NCBI GenBank assembly: GCA_035048815.1
Contig: JAUCBN010000024.1
Coordinates: 9,608,001-9,672,000 of the forward strand
DNA from: Abelmoschus esculentus
Lineage: Eukaryota > Streptophyta > Magnoliopsida > Malvales > Malvaceae
DNA length: 64,000 bases
Direction: 5' to 3'
Part shown: one piece after another, positions 23,277-36,700 of the stretch
Layout: every line of letters begins with the position of its first letter
Position numbering within the stretch: position 1 is the first letter of the stretch
Made by a program: the position numbers and the translations under genes
Notes under the pieces: model-generated
What the model was told of the DNA's origin: nothing
The model's input: the letters and a program-made list of their open reading frames with translations, nothing else
The model's database searches: none

Positions 23277-24575
23277 TAAAATATATTTTTCTTGAAGACA
23301 AAACCATTGAATGTCATATTCTCTATACACGATGTAAATTAATTTAATCTGTTCTCATTAAGTGATTATCTGTTTTAAAAGATTCTTTTTATTAATATAT
23401 TCGAAGATATTATTCATTTATTATATAAATATTATTTCTTATTATATTTTTAAAATTATTTTTAATTTTAATTCATGATTATTTAAAATTATTATTAATA
23501 AAAATTTAAAATATTATTTATATTATATTTTTTAAACGTTAACAGTAACAATTTAATTAATTAATCTATAAAATATTAGGATTATATTAATTAAATGATG
23601 AGTTTAAATTTAATCGTACACATTATTTCTGTGTCCTTTTCTTCTTCACCGATTTGCAGGTGTTTGTCGGCGCCTCCCAGCTCATAAGGCCGAAGAACAG
23701 AAGCCGTACATTCCGAATCACAATCCATTAAGAGCTCGAAACATACTCGCTATCCCAGCCGTTCATTTCCTCACAATTAAAATCCATATCAGATCAAGGG
23801 TTCGTATCGTTTCCTCAACATCGTAGCGCGTGAAGACAATTAGTCGGCGTGCTGAACATTAACCTCTTTTGTTTCCATAATCTCCATTTGATGATCATCA
23901 TTATTTTATTGAATGATAGTAGTAATAATAATACACATTTTGATTAAAAATAATATTTTGTATTTTGTCAATCAATAAAATAAGTGAAAAATATTTTATA
24001 TAAATATAAAATTTGTTATATCTGTATTAATTTTGATTAATTTTTAATTTGAATCAATATATAAAACTGATATTTTAAAAGAGAAAACTTGATACTAAAC
24101 TATTAAAAAAATATTTAACACATACATATTAATAAAAAGTATTATATTTTTGGTCTTTATTATTTTCGGTTCTAGTTACTTTCGATTCCAATTAACTTTT
24201 GTACAACAAAAGTTTGGTTCGATTTATTAAAGGTTTGGATTAAATTTAGGTCATTATATTTGGGTCTATATCAAATTTTAAGTTGAGAAAATCGATTTAA
24301 ATCTCAGGTCTCGAGTTAAGTTTACTATGTTTATTCATATATAATAATATTAATTATAATTTAAAATAAAAAATATTATTTTAATAATATTTTTTTTATT
24401 AAAACCATAAAAGATATCACCATTGTATCACATCCGAAAACATAATAAAAATAATATATCAAAATATTTTAATAACCCGAAAACAAATAAAAATGTATAT
24501 TTATAAAAATAAACATACCATTAAAATTTAAATTTTTTTCTAAATCATTAATGTAAACAATAATAGTAAGCAAGA
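23277..24575. other. AT-rich spacer with a GC-rich island
   Basis: Mostly AT-rich. The patch 23630-23870 is clearly richer in G and C, with 'cttcttcaccgatttgcagg' and 'agatcaagggttcgtatcg'. It looks like a 5' UTR exon of a plant gene without its coding part, but I cannot name the gene. It could be a gene fragment or a captured leader. Confidence 0.4.
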
Positions 24576-25034
24576 AAAAGAGTGATAACGAGTTAAGCCC
24601 GAGCCTGGTCAGGCTCGGCTCGGGTTCGAGGTTCGTCGAGCTCGGAATTTTAGGCTCGAGTTCAGTTTGAAAATAATATTATTGGGCTCGGCTCGACCTA
24701 AAATAGATAATTTTGTTATATTTTTATATAAAAGATAGGTCTTCGTTAATTTTTTTTCATAATCAACACCAAAAACAAAAATATTAAGAAAGGGGAGAGT
24801 GTCCAACTTATTTTAATTAATTTATTTTTACTAGATTTATTTTATTTTATTGTTTTTCTTTTGCTAAAAAGATTACTTTTAGTATATATGTAGCATATAT
24901 ATAATATAATTATTTCGAGCCTGATCACGAGCTTTTCAAGCCGAACTCGAGCCCGAGTCAAGCTCACTCGAGCTGAGCTTTGACTGAGCCGAGCCCGAGT
25001 AGCTCTCGAGCTGGTCAGGCTAATTATCACCCCT
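24576..25034. mobile_element. hAT-like MITE with GC-rich inverted ends
   Basis: The ends read about AGAGTGATAACGAG on the left and TTATCACCCCT on the right. Subterminal inverted blocks are rich in 'gagctcgg' and 'ccgagcccgag'. The same octamer AAGCAAGA lies on both sides (24568-24575 and 25035-25042). An 8-bp target duplication and CACCCCT ends fit the hAT superfamily. No coding capacity. Confidence 0.8.
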
Positions 25035-25115
25035 AAGCAAGAAGATTTAGTATTTGTTAACAACATTATTTGATGAGAGTAGTAATCTCGAATTCGAACA
25101 AAATGAGTAAAATAA

Positions 25116-25377
25116 GAGAAATTATATTATGTGTAAGTCTCATCACGTGTCCATGAGATCAACCACTAAAATTCACTCATCTCATCAAATTTTCTATGTC
25201 ATATTTTTTTTCTGAGTGAATCTTCACTTGAAAAAAACAATTTTTGAAATAAATTAACAGTAAATATGAGTGAAGATTTACTTATTAAAACATGATATAA
25301 AAAATAATAAAATAAATAATTTTTAATGGTTGATCTTATAAATGATATGATAAGATTTACCCGTAATATAATTTCTC
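25116..25377. mobile_element. Foldback MITE with GAGAAATTAT ends (D)
   Basis: Inverted arms run from GAGAAATTATATTATGTG to its inverse TAATATAATTTCTC, and include 'gatcaacca' near the left and 'tggttgatc' near the right. The terminal GAGAAATTAT is shared with the family B MITEs and the 27582 MITE. A direct repeat TAAAATA lies at or near both ends, so the exact target duplication is uncertain. Confidence 0.7.
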
Positions 25378-27581
25378 ATAAAATATACTTAAAACAAATA
25401 AAAGTACTAATAACCCTAATATGAACTTTGGCGCCAAAAGAAAAGCTAATCGGAAAAAAATATCATCAGATTAAATATACAATATTCTTAATTACTTTTA
25501 TTTTAAATCTATAACAATTCTATTCAAAGATCTTACAAGTTGAGTGGAGTAGATTTGGACAGACCCGACCCATGCGTTTCATGAACCCATCTGTCCCTTT
25601 TTCTGTCTTGTTCATGTTGTAACATGTTCTTTGTAATGACGAGGATTAGTATATTTGTTTGGATTTGAAAACAATGGAGAATAATGCTCGAATCCATAAC
25701 CTCTAAGAACAACAACCGTTCATTTAACCGTTCATATATGGGACATAATTTTGTTAATGGTAAAAAATAGTAACATTATTTATAAATATTTTTGTTAATA
25801 AATTTAAATTTTTATAACAAAATATTGTGAATAAAAAATTATAAACATTCGTTGATCTGTGCAATTATGTCAAGAGTTTTAACGAGTATATGAATAGAAC
25901 GGTTGATAAATTATTTGTGAATCGCTCATATAGATTCTTTTTACGTTTATTTAATAAACTAAATAAACAAGTATGGATAAAATTTGTATGTTCGTTTAAT
26001 AAACAAACAAATATAAATAAATTTATGTTTGATTCATTTATGTTCGCGAATAAACTTATTTATTGAAAACATGAGAAACTTTAAATTTTAAATTATAAAG
26101 TCTAAAGAGTTTTAAGGATTAGTGCTGTAATTTTTCATTTTAACAAATATGTAAACGAACATATTAACGAACCTATAAATAAATATATTTACGAACGTTA
26201 AACAAACAAATACGAATCATTGAACCATGTTTTGCAGGTAGACATGTTTTGGTTTGAAATTGACTTTTCCATTTACCCCGTGACCTACCACTATGATTCC
26301 TCGTCCTCTTCCATCAATTTCAATTTCAACTTCAAAGTCACAACTAAGATCACGAATTTAATTCATTCCATGTGGATTGATGTTTATACTTTTTCCTTTA
26401 CAAATACTATTTAACTTTAATCATTCTTAAAAGAAAGAGAAAAAGTATTTTAAAAAAATATTTTCCGTAGATTCAGTATCTATATTTAAAAACAAAAGAA
26501 TAAAGATAAATAATTTGATCAATTATTAAATATAAAAATATTTTTAAAATAAAAATAATTTAAAATTTCATGATAAAATAAAAAATAACGACCTAATCAA
26601 AAATAAAAATTCAAAAACTATATCCACAAAAAAAAAACTCGTAAAGAATAAATAAATTCTATTATCTTAAATATCACGTTCATTTTTCATAAAAATATAT
26701 TAATCATCACTATAATCACATTATCTCTACTCGATTAGAAGTTTAAATAATGACGTAGTAGTAGTGACAGATAAAATCAATGTTGTAGATTGATAAACTA
26801 TTGTAAAAAGTGATCTAATCATATTAGCTATCGATTTTTGTAGATCAAGAACATATATTATGATAATTATGATAAATATTGTACTAAATGTAATTATATT
26901 TAAAATATTAGATAAAATTATAAAGATTAAAACGAAATTAGGGTTTGAGTTAAATAAATATTTTAGGATTAAAATAAACAAAAATATTAGATTAAACTAT
27001 AAGACAGAAAGAATATAGATTAAGTAAAGATTTTTAGGACTACTTTTAACATTTTTTTTGAAACTATAAACAAAAAATTATTAAATTTAATAGATATTGT
27101 TAGAATTTTAAAATATTTAATTTAATAGTTAATAATTCAAATTTATTTTTTAAAATATATATTTAGTCGTCAGAGTAATTTAATTAGGTTTTATTTTATA
27201 TTTATATAGATTTAAAGTTTTTAAAACTTATATTTTATAATTGTGACAGTGATTTAGTTAAAGTTAATATTTATTATCGATGAAAATTAATATATTTTTA
27301 AAATTTTTAATTCAAAATCAAATTTATGAGGTGATATATAATGTGAGATGAATAAATTAATATTTATGTTTAAAGTGGGACGAAATATAACTTATAAATA
27401 TATTAGTCAGTTATCATTATAAAATCGTGAATGTTGGGGGTCAATAAAACTCGACTCAACTCAACTCAACTCGATCGATTATTCACCCCTAATGAATGGG
27501 GTTCATATAGGTCGGTAGCCGGTGGGCGTGCTCTGCTTTGAGGGAGTGTGAAAGAGGGGGCGTGGGTAATAACTAGATGAT
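25378..27581. other. AT-rich spacer, probable old TE remnants
   Basis: No gene recognised. At 25840-26215, inverted 'gttcgtttaa'/'ttaacgaac'-type blocks resemble an old hAT-like MITE (weak). At 27430-27490, a TE-like end 'actcaactcaactcgatcgattattcacccct' is visible as alternating short motifs. Confidence 0.4.
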
Positions 27582-27933
27582 TATTTTACGGAGAAATTAT
27601 AGAAATATTGTGACTGAAAATTTTAATTCAAAAATATTATTTTTATCCCATTATTTCTCATTATATTGTGATTTACTGTTGAGTTCAGAAGATCGATATC
27701 TTTCAACCTGTCTTTGAACAGTGAATTAATAAAAATAATAAACATTGTTCAAAGACGAGATGAAAGGAAACCGTCTTTGAACAATATTTATTATTTTTTT
27801 AATTCACTGTTCAAAGACGGGATAAAAGAATCCGATCTAATTCAACAGTAAATCACAATATAATAAAAATAATAAAATAAAAATAATATTTTTTATATTA
27901 AAATTTCCAATCACATTATTTCTATAATTTCTC
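27582..27933. mobile_element. Hairpin MITE with nested inner stem (C)
   Basis: The outer arms start GAGAAATTATAGAAATATTG and end in the inverse. The middle, 27700-27828, is a second near-perfect hairpin whose stem includes 'gtctttgaacagtgaatt' and its inverse, closing at 'gatgaaaggaaacc'. The element is palindromic over about 350 bp. Flanking target repeats are not clean: ATTATTTTA and AATATTTTA, 8 of 9 matching only if two extra bases are allowed on the left. Confidence 0.78.
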
Positions 27934-28855
27934 AATATTTTATTTATGAGATTTTCGATGAGTGATCCTTAAGCAAGCTTGCTTGCATATGATTCCCTCT
28001 CCCTCTCTCCATGGAGTTTTCATTTAAATATTATATATATATTTTAAATATGATATAAATAATTTTAATTCTCGATCTATAATAATGAGTAAAGTCAGTA
28101 ACATTTGACTCTAATTTTGAAAAATATTTTTTTAAAATACTCATATTACAACATTAAGAATGGTTTAAAGTTAGATTCTTCTATAACAGTCTTTAAAAAT
28201 ATTTCTAAATAATTATTATTTAAAATCAAAACTAAGTATTACCGATTTTATTGGTACTATAAAAAATATAATATTATAAAAAATAATTTTCTATTATCTC
28301 TATACTAAGAATTATATTTTTACTGTAATATTAATGTAAAATCTCCTATTTCCATACATTTTCTTGGACAATTAAAATTCCCGTTTTTCTTTGCTTATAT
28401 ATATTAATATTTAAAAAATTTAAATTTAGAATTTAAATTTAAGATAGAATGTAAGGTCAAAATATGTGGTCTAATTTTTAAACTTTAAAATTAAAATATA
28501 GTTTTTAATGTTAGAATACATCTATAAACACTAATTTTTTCCATACTGCAAAAGGAATGTTTCCCTCTAAGTCAAAACAATAAATACTCTTAAAGAAACT
28601 AATAACTATGGTTAAATTCAATGCTTGTTTTATTAAAATTATACATATTTTTTTTGTGTGTACGATAAATATTTTTATATTTTATTTTTTCTATCCCCAT
28701 CGAAATTCTTTGTGGCGGAAAGATCTTTTTAGACCCTTTACTCTTTATCTATCCAAGTTCATATGGAAGTAAACAAAAGAAAGATTTGAATTCAAAATCT
28801 AATATATTTTATTAATAAAACATAAAGCTTTAATGATAAAAAAATTAAATTATAT
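27934..28855. other. AT-rich spacer
   Basis: Nothing recognised on either strand. Confidence 0.5.
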
Positions 28856-29525
28856 ATATTTATAAGATAGATACTTAAATTAATTTTTGGTCTAAATAGG
28901 TATTTAATATTTTTAGGGCTAACATTTTACATACTTTATCATTAATTTTTATTTTTTTAAAAAATTATTAACCAATAAAAAATACACATATCATGCTTTA
29001 TTTTAGTTTTTAAAAATAATTTTTAAAATTATCTTAAAATTTTGAAAATAACCCATAGGTCCTTAAATCCCAAATTCAAATTCTAATTGTTGCCGTTGTC
29101 AATCATTGGTGGGGTACTATTCTATTAGTCACCGAAAGTCGACGATCGAAATATATAGCATCAAAACAAATAAAAAATGAAAAAAATGGTCGACTAACAA
29201 TACTTGATGACGTATAACATGTTCCTCTTGCAGTGAGACAATGAAACTTTATTTCGTCATCAACATCATAACGACAATGATCGAATTTGGTGATTTAAGA
29301 GTTTTAGAATTATTTTATTAAATTTATGACTTTTTTTAAATTAAGTTAAAATAAAAATAAAAAACAAAGTCATGGTTAATGTTTTGATTGCTTAAAAGAA
29401 GTTTATAAAACCGTGGTTAACAGTGAGACACATAAATAAAACCGATAAAAACGTTAAATAATACTTAAATCAAAAATTATTTTAAATATCTATCTTAAAA
29501 AATAATTTAAATATTTTTTAACTAT
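28856..29525. mobile_element. Probable old MITE with inverted ends
   Basis: The left end 'aagatagatacttaaatt' has an inverted partner near 29455-29510 ('aaatatctatctt'). The interior has a patch with TCACCGAAAGTCGACGATCG. A region of similar composition lies at 59270-59950. Boundaries and superfamily are uncertain. Confidence 0.45.
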
Positions 29526-30838
29526 TAAGGCAAATATAAACCATCAATCCATAGCTCTCACATGCCTGCCTTGGTGGGAACGTGGAAAGCAACAATCCGC
29601 ACGTCTTGATGCAAATCTGGATCAAATTAAACAATGTACGCATTATTTTCCCTGTATATTATTGTGGTTTAATCCCTAATTTTTAAACTTTAAATTCATA
29701 TAGATTTAAAAATATTTAAATTATAAAATAGAATAAAACATAATTTTATCGATATCAAAACTAACTAGTGTTTAAAGAGTTTAGAACTTTAAACAAAAAG
29801 TAATTAAATCGCAATGATTCTCTCTATCATCAACATGTTTGCATGTAATAAAAGAATTAAAAATGGACTGACTCATGATCTGTCTATTTTTTAATTAAAC
29901 ATGTCTAAACCATACAGAACCTAGGCCACTAAAAGGCCAGAAGCAGTGTAGAGTCGAACATGTATGTTGTGTGGGCACTTATCCCATATGTTTTTGCAGA
30001 TTTTGAGGAAGAAGCAAGGGTCGGTTCCATTGCCCTGAGTGGCGTGTTTGCAGGAGACCAGCTGTAAAACCAGTAGCTTAAACATGTCTGGTTACATAAA
30101 AAGCATTGGATACTGCCATCTGCAAACCAAAAGGTATGGAAGACACGGGACATGACACCTTGAATGGCGGACACAAAATGGGATTTTGTGTTGGAACCTT
30201 GTCGTTTCCTTTATTTAATTGCTATGGTGATTGGTGAAAGTGTTCCAAAGCTTTGACCATTTGTCTGATCTGCTTTGTTAGGCATCAGCAATTAGCATGC
30301 GGTTCGTTTTGACGAAACCATCGTCCAAAAACACACAGATCTGATGTTGGAACCGGAAAACAGGCTGCAAAGCCGGATACAAATCGAATGGGATTATATT
30401 TAGTGTAATTATGAACTTAAAACGGTTAAAGAAAGCTAGTTATTTCTCCAGCTTTATCCGTTTTAATAACGAAAAAAATATAAGAACATAATAAAAAATA
30501 AAAAATAATTTAAATTAAATAAATTATAAATTTTTATGTTCGATAACTAATAACTTTCGAATAATTAATATCACAATCCAAATTTATTTTGAAATACAAA
30601 TAATTAACAATTTATTAACAATTAATATCATAATCCATAGTTTTAACTTTATTTTGTATGACATCATAAATACTTCAACAAAAAAGAGAGATTATTTTAA
30701 AATAGTTTAATTTATTTATTGCGGATGCACTAGCAAAACATAAAGTTTATCGTATAGAATGATTTAAATTAAATTGAAACGGACAATTCCTAAAATGACG
30801 AATTCCTAAATTACTTACCCTTGAAGATTGATTAATAA
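29526..30838. other. Spacer with an unassigned GC-richer segment
   Basis: The segment 29920-30370 has gene-like composition and an 81-codon minus-strand frame (30174-29929, containing FADGSIQCFLCNQTC). I do not recognise it, and no neighbouring exons are evident. The rest is AT-rich. Confidence 0.4.
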
Positions 30839-30938
30839 AATCCCCTGGTGCAGTGATACGATCCGTCCTTGAACTAGAAGAGCGGTGATTTGGTTTTGCA
30901 AGAAATATATGGACTTGTTCCAAAACAACAATTCCATC

Positions 30939-31414
30939 ATGTCCTTAACAACGCTGCAACTCACAAGCTCGACGCTCCATTTGAACAAGGCAGGGAATTT
31001 CTCAGCTCACAACTCCACTCAGGCAATTCCTAAGCCAAAACACAACAAAATTGGCACCAATGTCTACCATAGGGCTCAAAACCAAAGGGCTGTTGTTCCC
31101 GAAGATATCCTCTTTTAGGTATTTATAGGAAATACCTTTCAGTCGCAGACAAGCTATACGTTGAGACTGAAAAGGTTTTCTCAATTCTGAAACCCTCATT
31201 GTCCTCCTTGAGGGTAACTATGGTTTCATGCAAAGTACTTGTAGTGGTAAGATTTGCTAGTTTTCTAAACACTTTGGCTGCTCTAGGCAGGGTGGTTGCA
31301 ACTTGGAACATTGAAAGAAATGAAAAAGTCAAGGAACAAACAATGAACATGGAAATGAAGGAAAGTCAAAGTCATCTATGGAAATTGCTAATAAAAGTAT
31401 TTTATCAAATATAA
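30939..31414 (+). pseudogene. Unrecognised gene remnant
   Basis: A frame from ATG 30939 starts MSLTTLQLTSSTLHLNKAG. It is rich in S/T and lacks acidic residues early on, like a chloroplast transit peptide, and stops at 31118. A second frame (31199-31414) follows, with the hydrophobic stretch FASFLNTLAALGRVV and then a charged tail. I could not join them into one gene and do not know the family. The composition is gene-like, so a decayed or partial gene is likelier than chance. Confidence 0.3.
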
Positions 31415-32617
31415 TATATATTATAGTTTAAAAGAAAAACATTGTTTAAATTCAAAATATATATTATTTTGGATTTACTCTCTTTTGAATATTTGTTATT
31501 GAATAATATGGCTCAAATAATTTTTAAATTGCAAACCTTTGTGCTTGAATAAAATACAAGGCCTAAACTATAGGTTTAAACAAAGCTTTGGGCTTGCTTT
31601 AGCATTGGTTGGACAGTGGGTACAAGTGTTTAGGCTTGGAGTTGGCTTTGAACACCTGGGAAAATAAAATATATTAAACTAAGAAAATAGGGGTGAGGAA
31701 TTTATTTAGGAAAATAGGGTGTTTAAAAAAATTTGATCCGAATACGAATATAAAAAATTAGGTATTTTTTATTTTAAGTTGGGTATCTGGCTTGTCATTT
31801 TTCTGGTCGGGCCTGATTTACAAAATTATAAATTTTTGGGTACCTGTTTTATTTTTTATTTATTTTAAATATTATTATTATTTAAACAAAATATCCTTAT
31901 ATTCATTATATTTCCATATCAAACAATCTAATTCTAAATCTCGATCCCACAAACTTTATTTTTAAAAAAGAATTAGGGATTCATTCAAAAAATAAAATTA
32001 TAATTCATTGTAAATTATAAATTTAATTTTTCGAGTTGACAAAATTTAAACTTTACTCGTTTATATATACACTATTTTTATGTATTGACCAATTACGAAA
32101 ATCAACTCAAGATTATTTACTATTTAAATGATTAATTTTTATATATTAAAATAAATAAATTAATTAAAAATATTAAAAATATATATATTTTTACAAAACT
32201 TCCTTTAGACGTTATATTTTGTTTCGAATTAAATTATATAGTTTAGGTCTTAAAGTTTATGTTTAAATTACGTAGTTAGTGTTTTAAAATTTTATATTTT
32301 GATGTTAGATTATGTAATTTAAAATTTAAAATTTATATATATTTTTAAAATTAAATTTAATATTTATATAAAAAAATAAAAAGCGGATATCCAAAATATC
32401 AGAATCGAACAAAGACCAAAAATTTGACTACTCGAAGATCTCTGGTTGATTGTATACTGACTTTTTAAGTATTTAAATTTAACATTATTCTAATTTAATC
32501 ACCTCTCGAGGGTATTAACAGCTCTACACAACGTAAAAAAAAATCGTCAAGACATATGAAGAAAACTTTAACAATTATAACTTGAAGCATTCTATTTTTC
32601 TAAATCAATAATTATAA
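31415..32617. other. AT-rich spacer
   Basis: No gene recognised. Decayed transposon sequence is probable but cannot be assigned. Confidence 0.5.
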
Positions 32618-32665
32618 TTAAATTTAGGTTAAGCTACCCCAGTGACCACCTAACTATTTGAGGAT

Positions 32666-33172
32666 ACTTATTTTGGTCACACAATTAACGAACTCGTCAA
32701 TCAAGTATCCCAATTTTAAAACCCTACCTATTTTGACCACCCGTCGTTAAAAAAATATCGATGAATCCGACGTGGCTGTTAAAAATACCACATAATCTGA
32801 CGTGGCTGTTCAAATAACTTATTTTTGTTCTTTGTTAGACACATAATGCCACATAATCTAAGTAAAGTTCAATTTTATATAATAGAACCCTAATTATCTC
32901 TTTATACTTTAGTTATTTTGGCCACCCAACTAACGAACTCGTCAATCTGGTACCCCAACTTTAAAACTCTACCTATTTTGGCCACCCTCCGCTAAAAAAT
33001 AACGGTGAATCTGACGTGGTTGTTAAAAATACCACATAATCCGACGTGGCTGTTCAAATAACTTATTTTTATTCTTTGTTGGACACATAATGCCACATAA
33101 TCTAAGTAAAGTTCAATTTTATATAATAGAACCCTAATTATCTCTTTACACTTTACTCTATTATCTTCAACA
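32666..33172. repeat. 244-bp tandem duplication of the MULE left subterminal region
   Basis: The block running from 'ttattttgg-cacc' to 'ctctttatactttag' is repeated with an offset of 244 bp (for example 'acacataatgccacataatc' at 32839 and 33083). The two units differ by scattered substitutions. The right end has a single copy of the TIR part. Confidence 0.85.
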
Positions 33173-33742
33173 TCTCTTCTCTCTTTGTTGGAAAGAAAAA
33201 ACTCTCTATAAACAGAAGATTTCAAGCTTCTAATCAAAATGGATGAAGATAATTTGGATTGGTAATGCTTTTGTGGAGCACATTCTAATGATCAAGTGTA
33301 TACATAACAACAAAAAGTGCAAACATTTCTCCACAATGAAGGTTTAATCCTAAAATATTTTCTCCACCAAAAAGTATGCATAACATCAAAAAGTTCAATC
33401 CTAAATACTAGCACAGTCAAGGTTCAGGTATTTCTTCACAATCAAGGTGCAGAACTCTCTTGAGTTGTAGAAGTGGGCATCCATTTAACAGTATAAACTT
33501 GTGGAGGAATCTTGCTTGCCTTTGGATTGTTACCTTGGTGTGTAACTGAACTCTCCTGAGTGGTAGGAGTTGACATCCATCTAAAAATTTCTACTTGTGG
33601 TTGAGGTCAATTTGATTTCATTTGTGATTGAGATCGGTTTGATTACATTGGTGGTTGAGGTTGGTTTGATTCCACTGGTGGTTGAGTTTTTCTTCTAATT
33701 GTAAAACAACAATAATTAATTATTCTATGTTTTCATATGACA

Positions 33743-36700
33743 CTAAAAGTTTAGCTCTTGGATGATACTTACTAGAAGTTTAGCTCTTGGATGAGCTCTA
33801 CTTTCAGCCGAACTGGATCTTCTTATTCCATGTCTAGTATTGCCACAAACAATTCTCTTACATGTTCTTGTATTATGATCAATCCCTCCACACTTTGTAC
33901 AAGACATCTTAACACATTTTTTAGATATCTTACCACTTTGTGGTGTTTCATCTACCTCTCTTCTTCTTTGATGTTTATGTGGTCTTCCTGGTGACCTTCT
34001 CAAGACAGGAGGTAAGACTTATAATTCTGTTTGTAGATGACTCTACTAGTTCTCACCCCTCACTGGATTAATGAAATGGGAATATATGGTCAATTGGATA
34101 GAAATTGAGTAACATTGATCTACATAATTTTCAGGTCTTTCTCCATTGAATAATATAACAGAAATTACATGAATGCATGGAATTCCTACATAGAAGAATA
34201 ACATGGATTACTTAGTTGCCATTTTAGTTGCCATCTTTTATATGAGCACTTAGTTTATGAATACATCTATATTAAACACAAATAAAATAACCCGTTAGTT
34301 GCCATTTTCTACATGAGCACTCCTTTGTTTGCATGTTAACAGAATGTTGATCTTGGGGACCACATAAAACTTGGTACAATTCTCCACCAACACGCAAAGG
34401 CCAGCATCTATATTATATTAAGTAATTAAAATCAATAATAAATTTAAAAAAATAAATCAGAAATAAAGTATGAAAATAAAATCTACAAACCTATGTGACA
34501 TTGATACTGCAGTATCTAACTTTGTCTGAATTTTAAAACACAAAGAATTAGATACTTTTTTAGCTTTATCTCTCTTTTTAGCAACTTTTTGTATCAACTT
34601 GGTTCTAATTGATTCCACTAAAGTAATCACACCTTTGTCTCTAGATTCAACAATCATCTAAATACCAAAACAATAATAAATAAAGTGTATGTCTGATTTA
34701 TATATCTATAAAGTAAAACAAATTTACCTTATTGAAATACTCGCAATGATTGTTCAACAGTAAGTCTGATTTAGGTCTAAAAAAATGTGATCTTGTCCAC
34801 ATTGTAGGGTCTTTTCCAGACAACCAGTTATGTTCAGAAGTTGATAAACTCTACATGTTTCAAAATGAATAAAATTGAGTAAATAAAAAAGTAATGAAAA
34901 TCTATTCCAAATAAAAAAGTTGATAACTAGTACATTATACCTCTAAAGCATCCATAGCTAATTCAAACTCTCTTACATATGTTGCCCTAGCTGCTCTCCA
35001 AAGTTGGTCTTTCAAAGCTTTTCTCTTCTGATCTTCATTCAACTTAAAATTATTATAAAGATGTCTAACACATGTTTTGTGTTCTGCATTGGGAAATAAT
35101 TTCATCACTGATTCCATTAGTCCTTGCAAAAAGAATGTAAACTTTATTAAAAAATATAAAATAAACATAAAGTAAACAAAAGTTTAAATATAGGGTAATA
35201 GTACCTTCTATTTATCAGTCATAAATGTAATGTGATGTGAACTGTTCAACTCCAAATCATTCCTTAATATTCTCAAAAACCAACACCATGATGACTCAGT
35301 CTCAGCCTCCACAATTGCAAATGCAATGGATAAAGAGCATCATCTGCATCCATTCCAACAGTAGCTAGAAGATGACCTCATAATGACCCTTCAAGTGATA
35401 CTCATCCAGACATATAATAGGTCTACAACCAGCTTTGAATCCATCTTTCATAGCTTGCATACAAATATAAAGTCTTTGAAATATACTTACATCTAATTGC
35501 AAGATGGTGGTTGTACCAGGGTTGGATGACCTAAGCTCAAGTAAGTAATCATATAATTTGGTATACTAATCCTTTAGATTGCCATACAACTTTTCAAGGG
35601 CCAAATTTTTTGCTCTCGTACACTTACTTAAATGGACAGAGATGCTATAATCCTAAATACATCTTCTTTAAGGGACTTCGAAGAGTAAGTTGGATCAACA
35701 TAAAACTTGTCTAAGTACTGTTTTACCAGAAACTTAGAAGTTATGTTTGAATTTTTATACTCCCTAAGACATTTATATTCACCAGTAAGTGACTTCACTT
35801 GCCAAGATTTAGAAGACTCATTTAACTGAAGTGGTGAAGCCAATAAAACCCATGGACACCCAGCCTTATAAACTGCTTGAATTCTCTTACTGTTATTTTT
35901 TTCATCTTAATATTGTATCTATTATTGATGTTGTACATTCTAATAGCCTCTATCAATATCTGTTTTGTCGTAAAAATTAAGTCCACCTTAAACTTTGAAT
36001 TAGAAATATCAACAGTGGTATTAAATTCTGGATATCTAGGTTTTCTATTGGGATAATTAGAGTCTGACTCATCTAAACTATGTAATGAGTCAAAATGTAT
36101 ATCATCATTCTCATTATCAATCCTAAAATTACCATTGTTCTTCATTTCAGGTCCATGTACATTATCAAGAACCCCCTTAGAAACTTCATCCACTTCATTC
36201 TTACTATCATTAAACCCAGACTCAGAGCTACTAGATTTTTCATTTTCATAGTCTAAATCTTCTGAGTCAGAATCAACACTAGCTTCAGTTTCAACAGCAA
36301 CTTCATCATTATTGCCCTCTATATTTTGTTCAGTTTCAACAACAACTCTCTCACTAGTATCCTCAATATTTTGTTCATTTTCAACATCTTCCTCACTAGT
36401 GTTCTCAACATTCATTTCAGTTTCAACAGCATCTCCCTCGCTAGTTTCATCAACATCCATTTCATTTTCATCACTAACAGGATAGGGTATAAACTCTTTC
36501 AAATATACATAAACATAATGATCCCTAGGTAATTTGCTAAGCATCTCTAGAATATCCTTATCACTACCTAAATGTTTAACCTTAAATGGATTTTCAGAAA
36601 CTCTCCAATATATCTTCATTGTATAGGTTAAGTCTAACTAAAAAATCATATCAGTAACCTCAAACATACTCATTTCATCCACATCACATCGATCAAAATA

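Noticed and set aside
32666..33172. Duplicated block first read as two separate MITEs
   Set aside because: The outer 9-bp duplications and the right-hand TIR show that it is the left end of one MULE.
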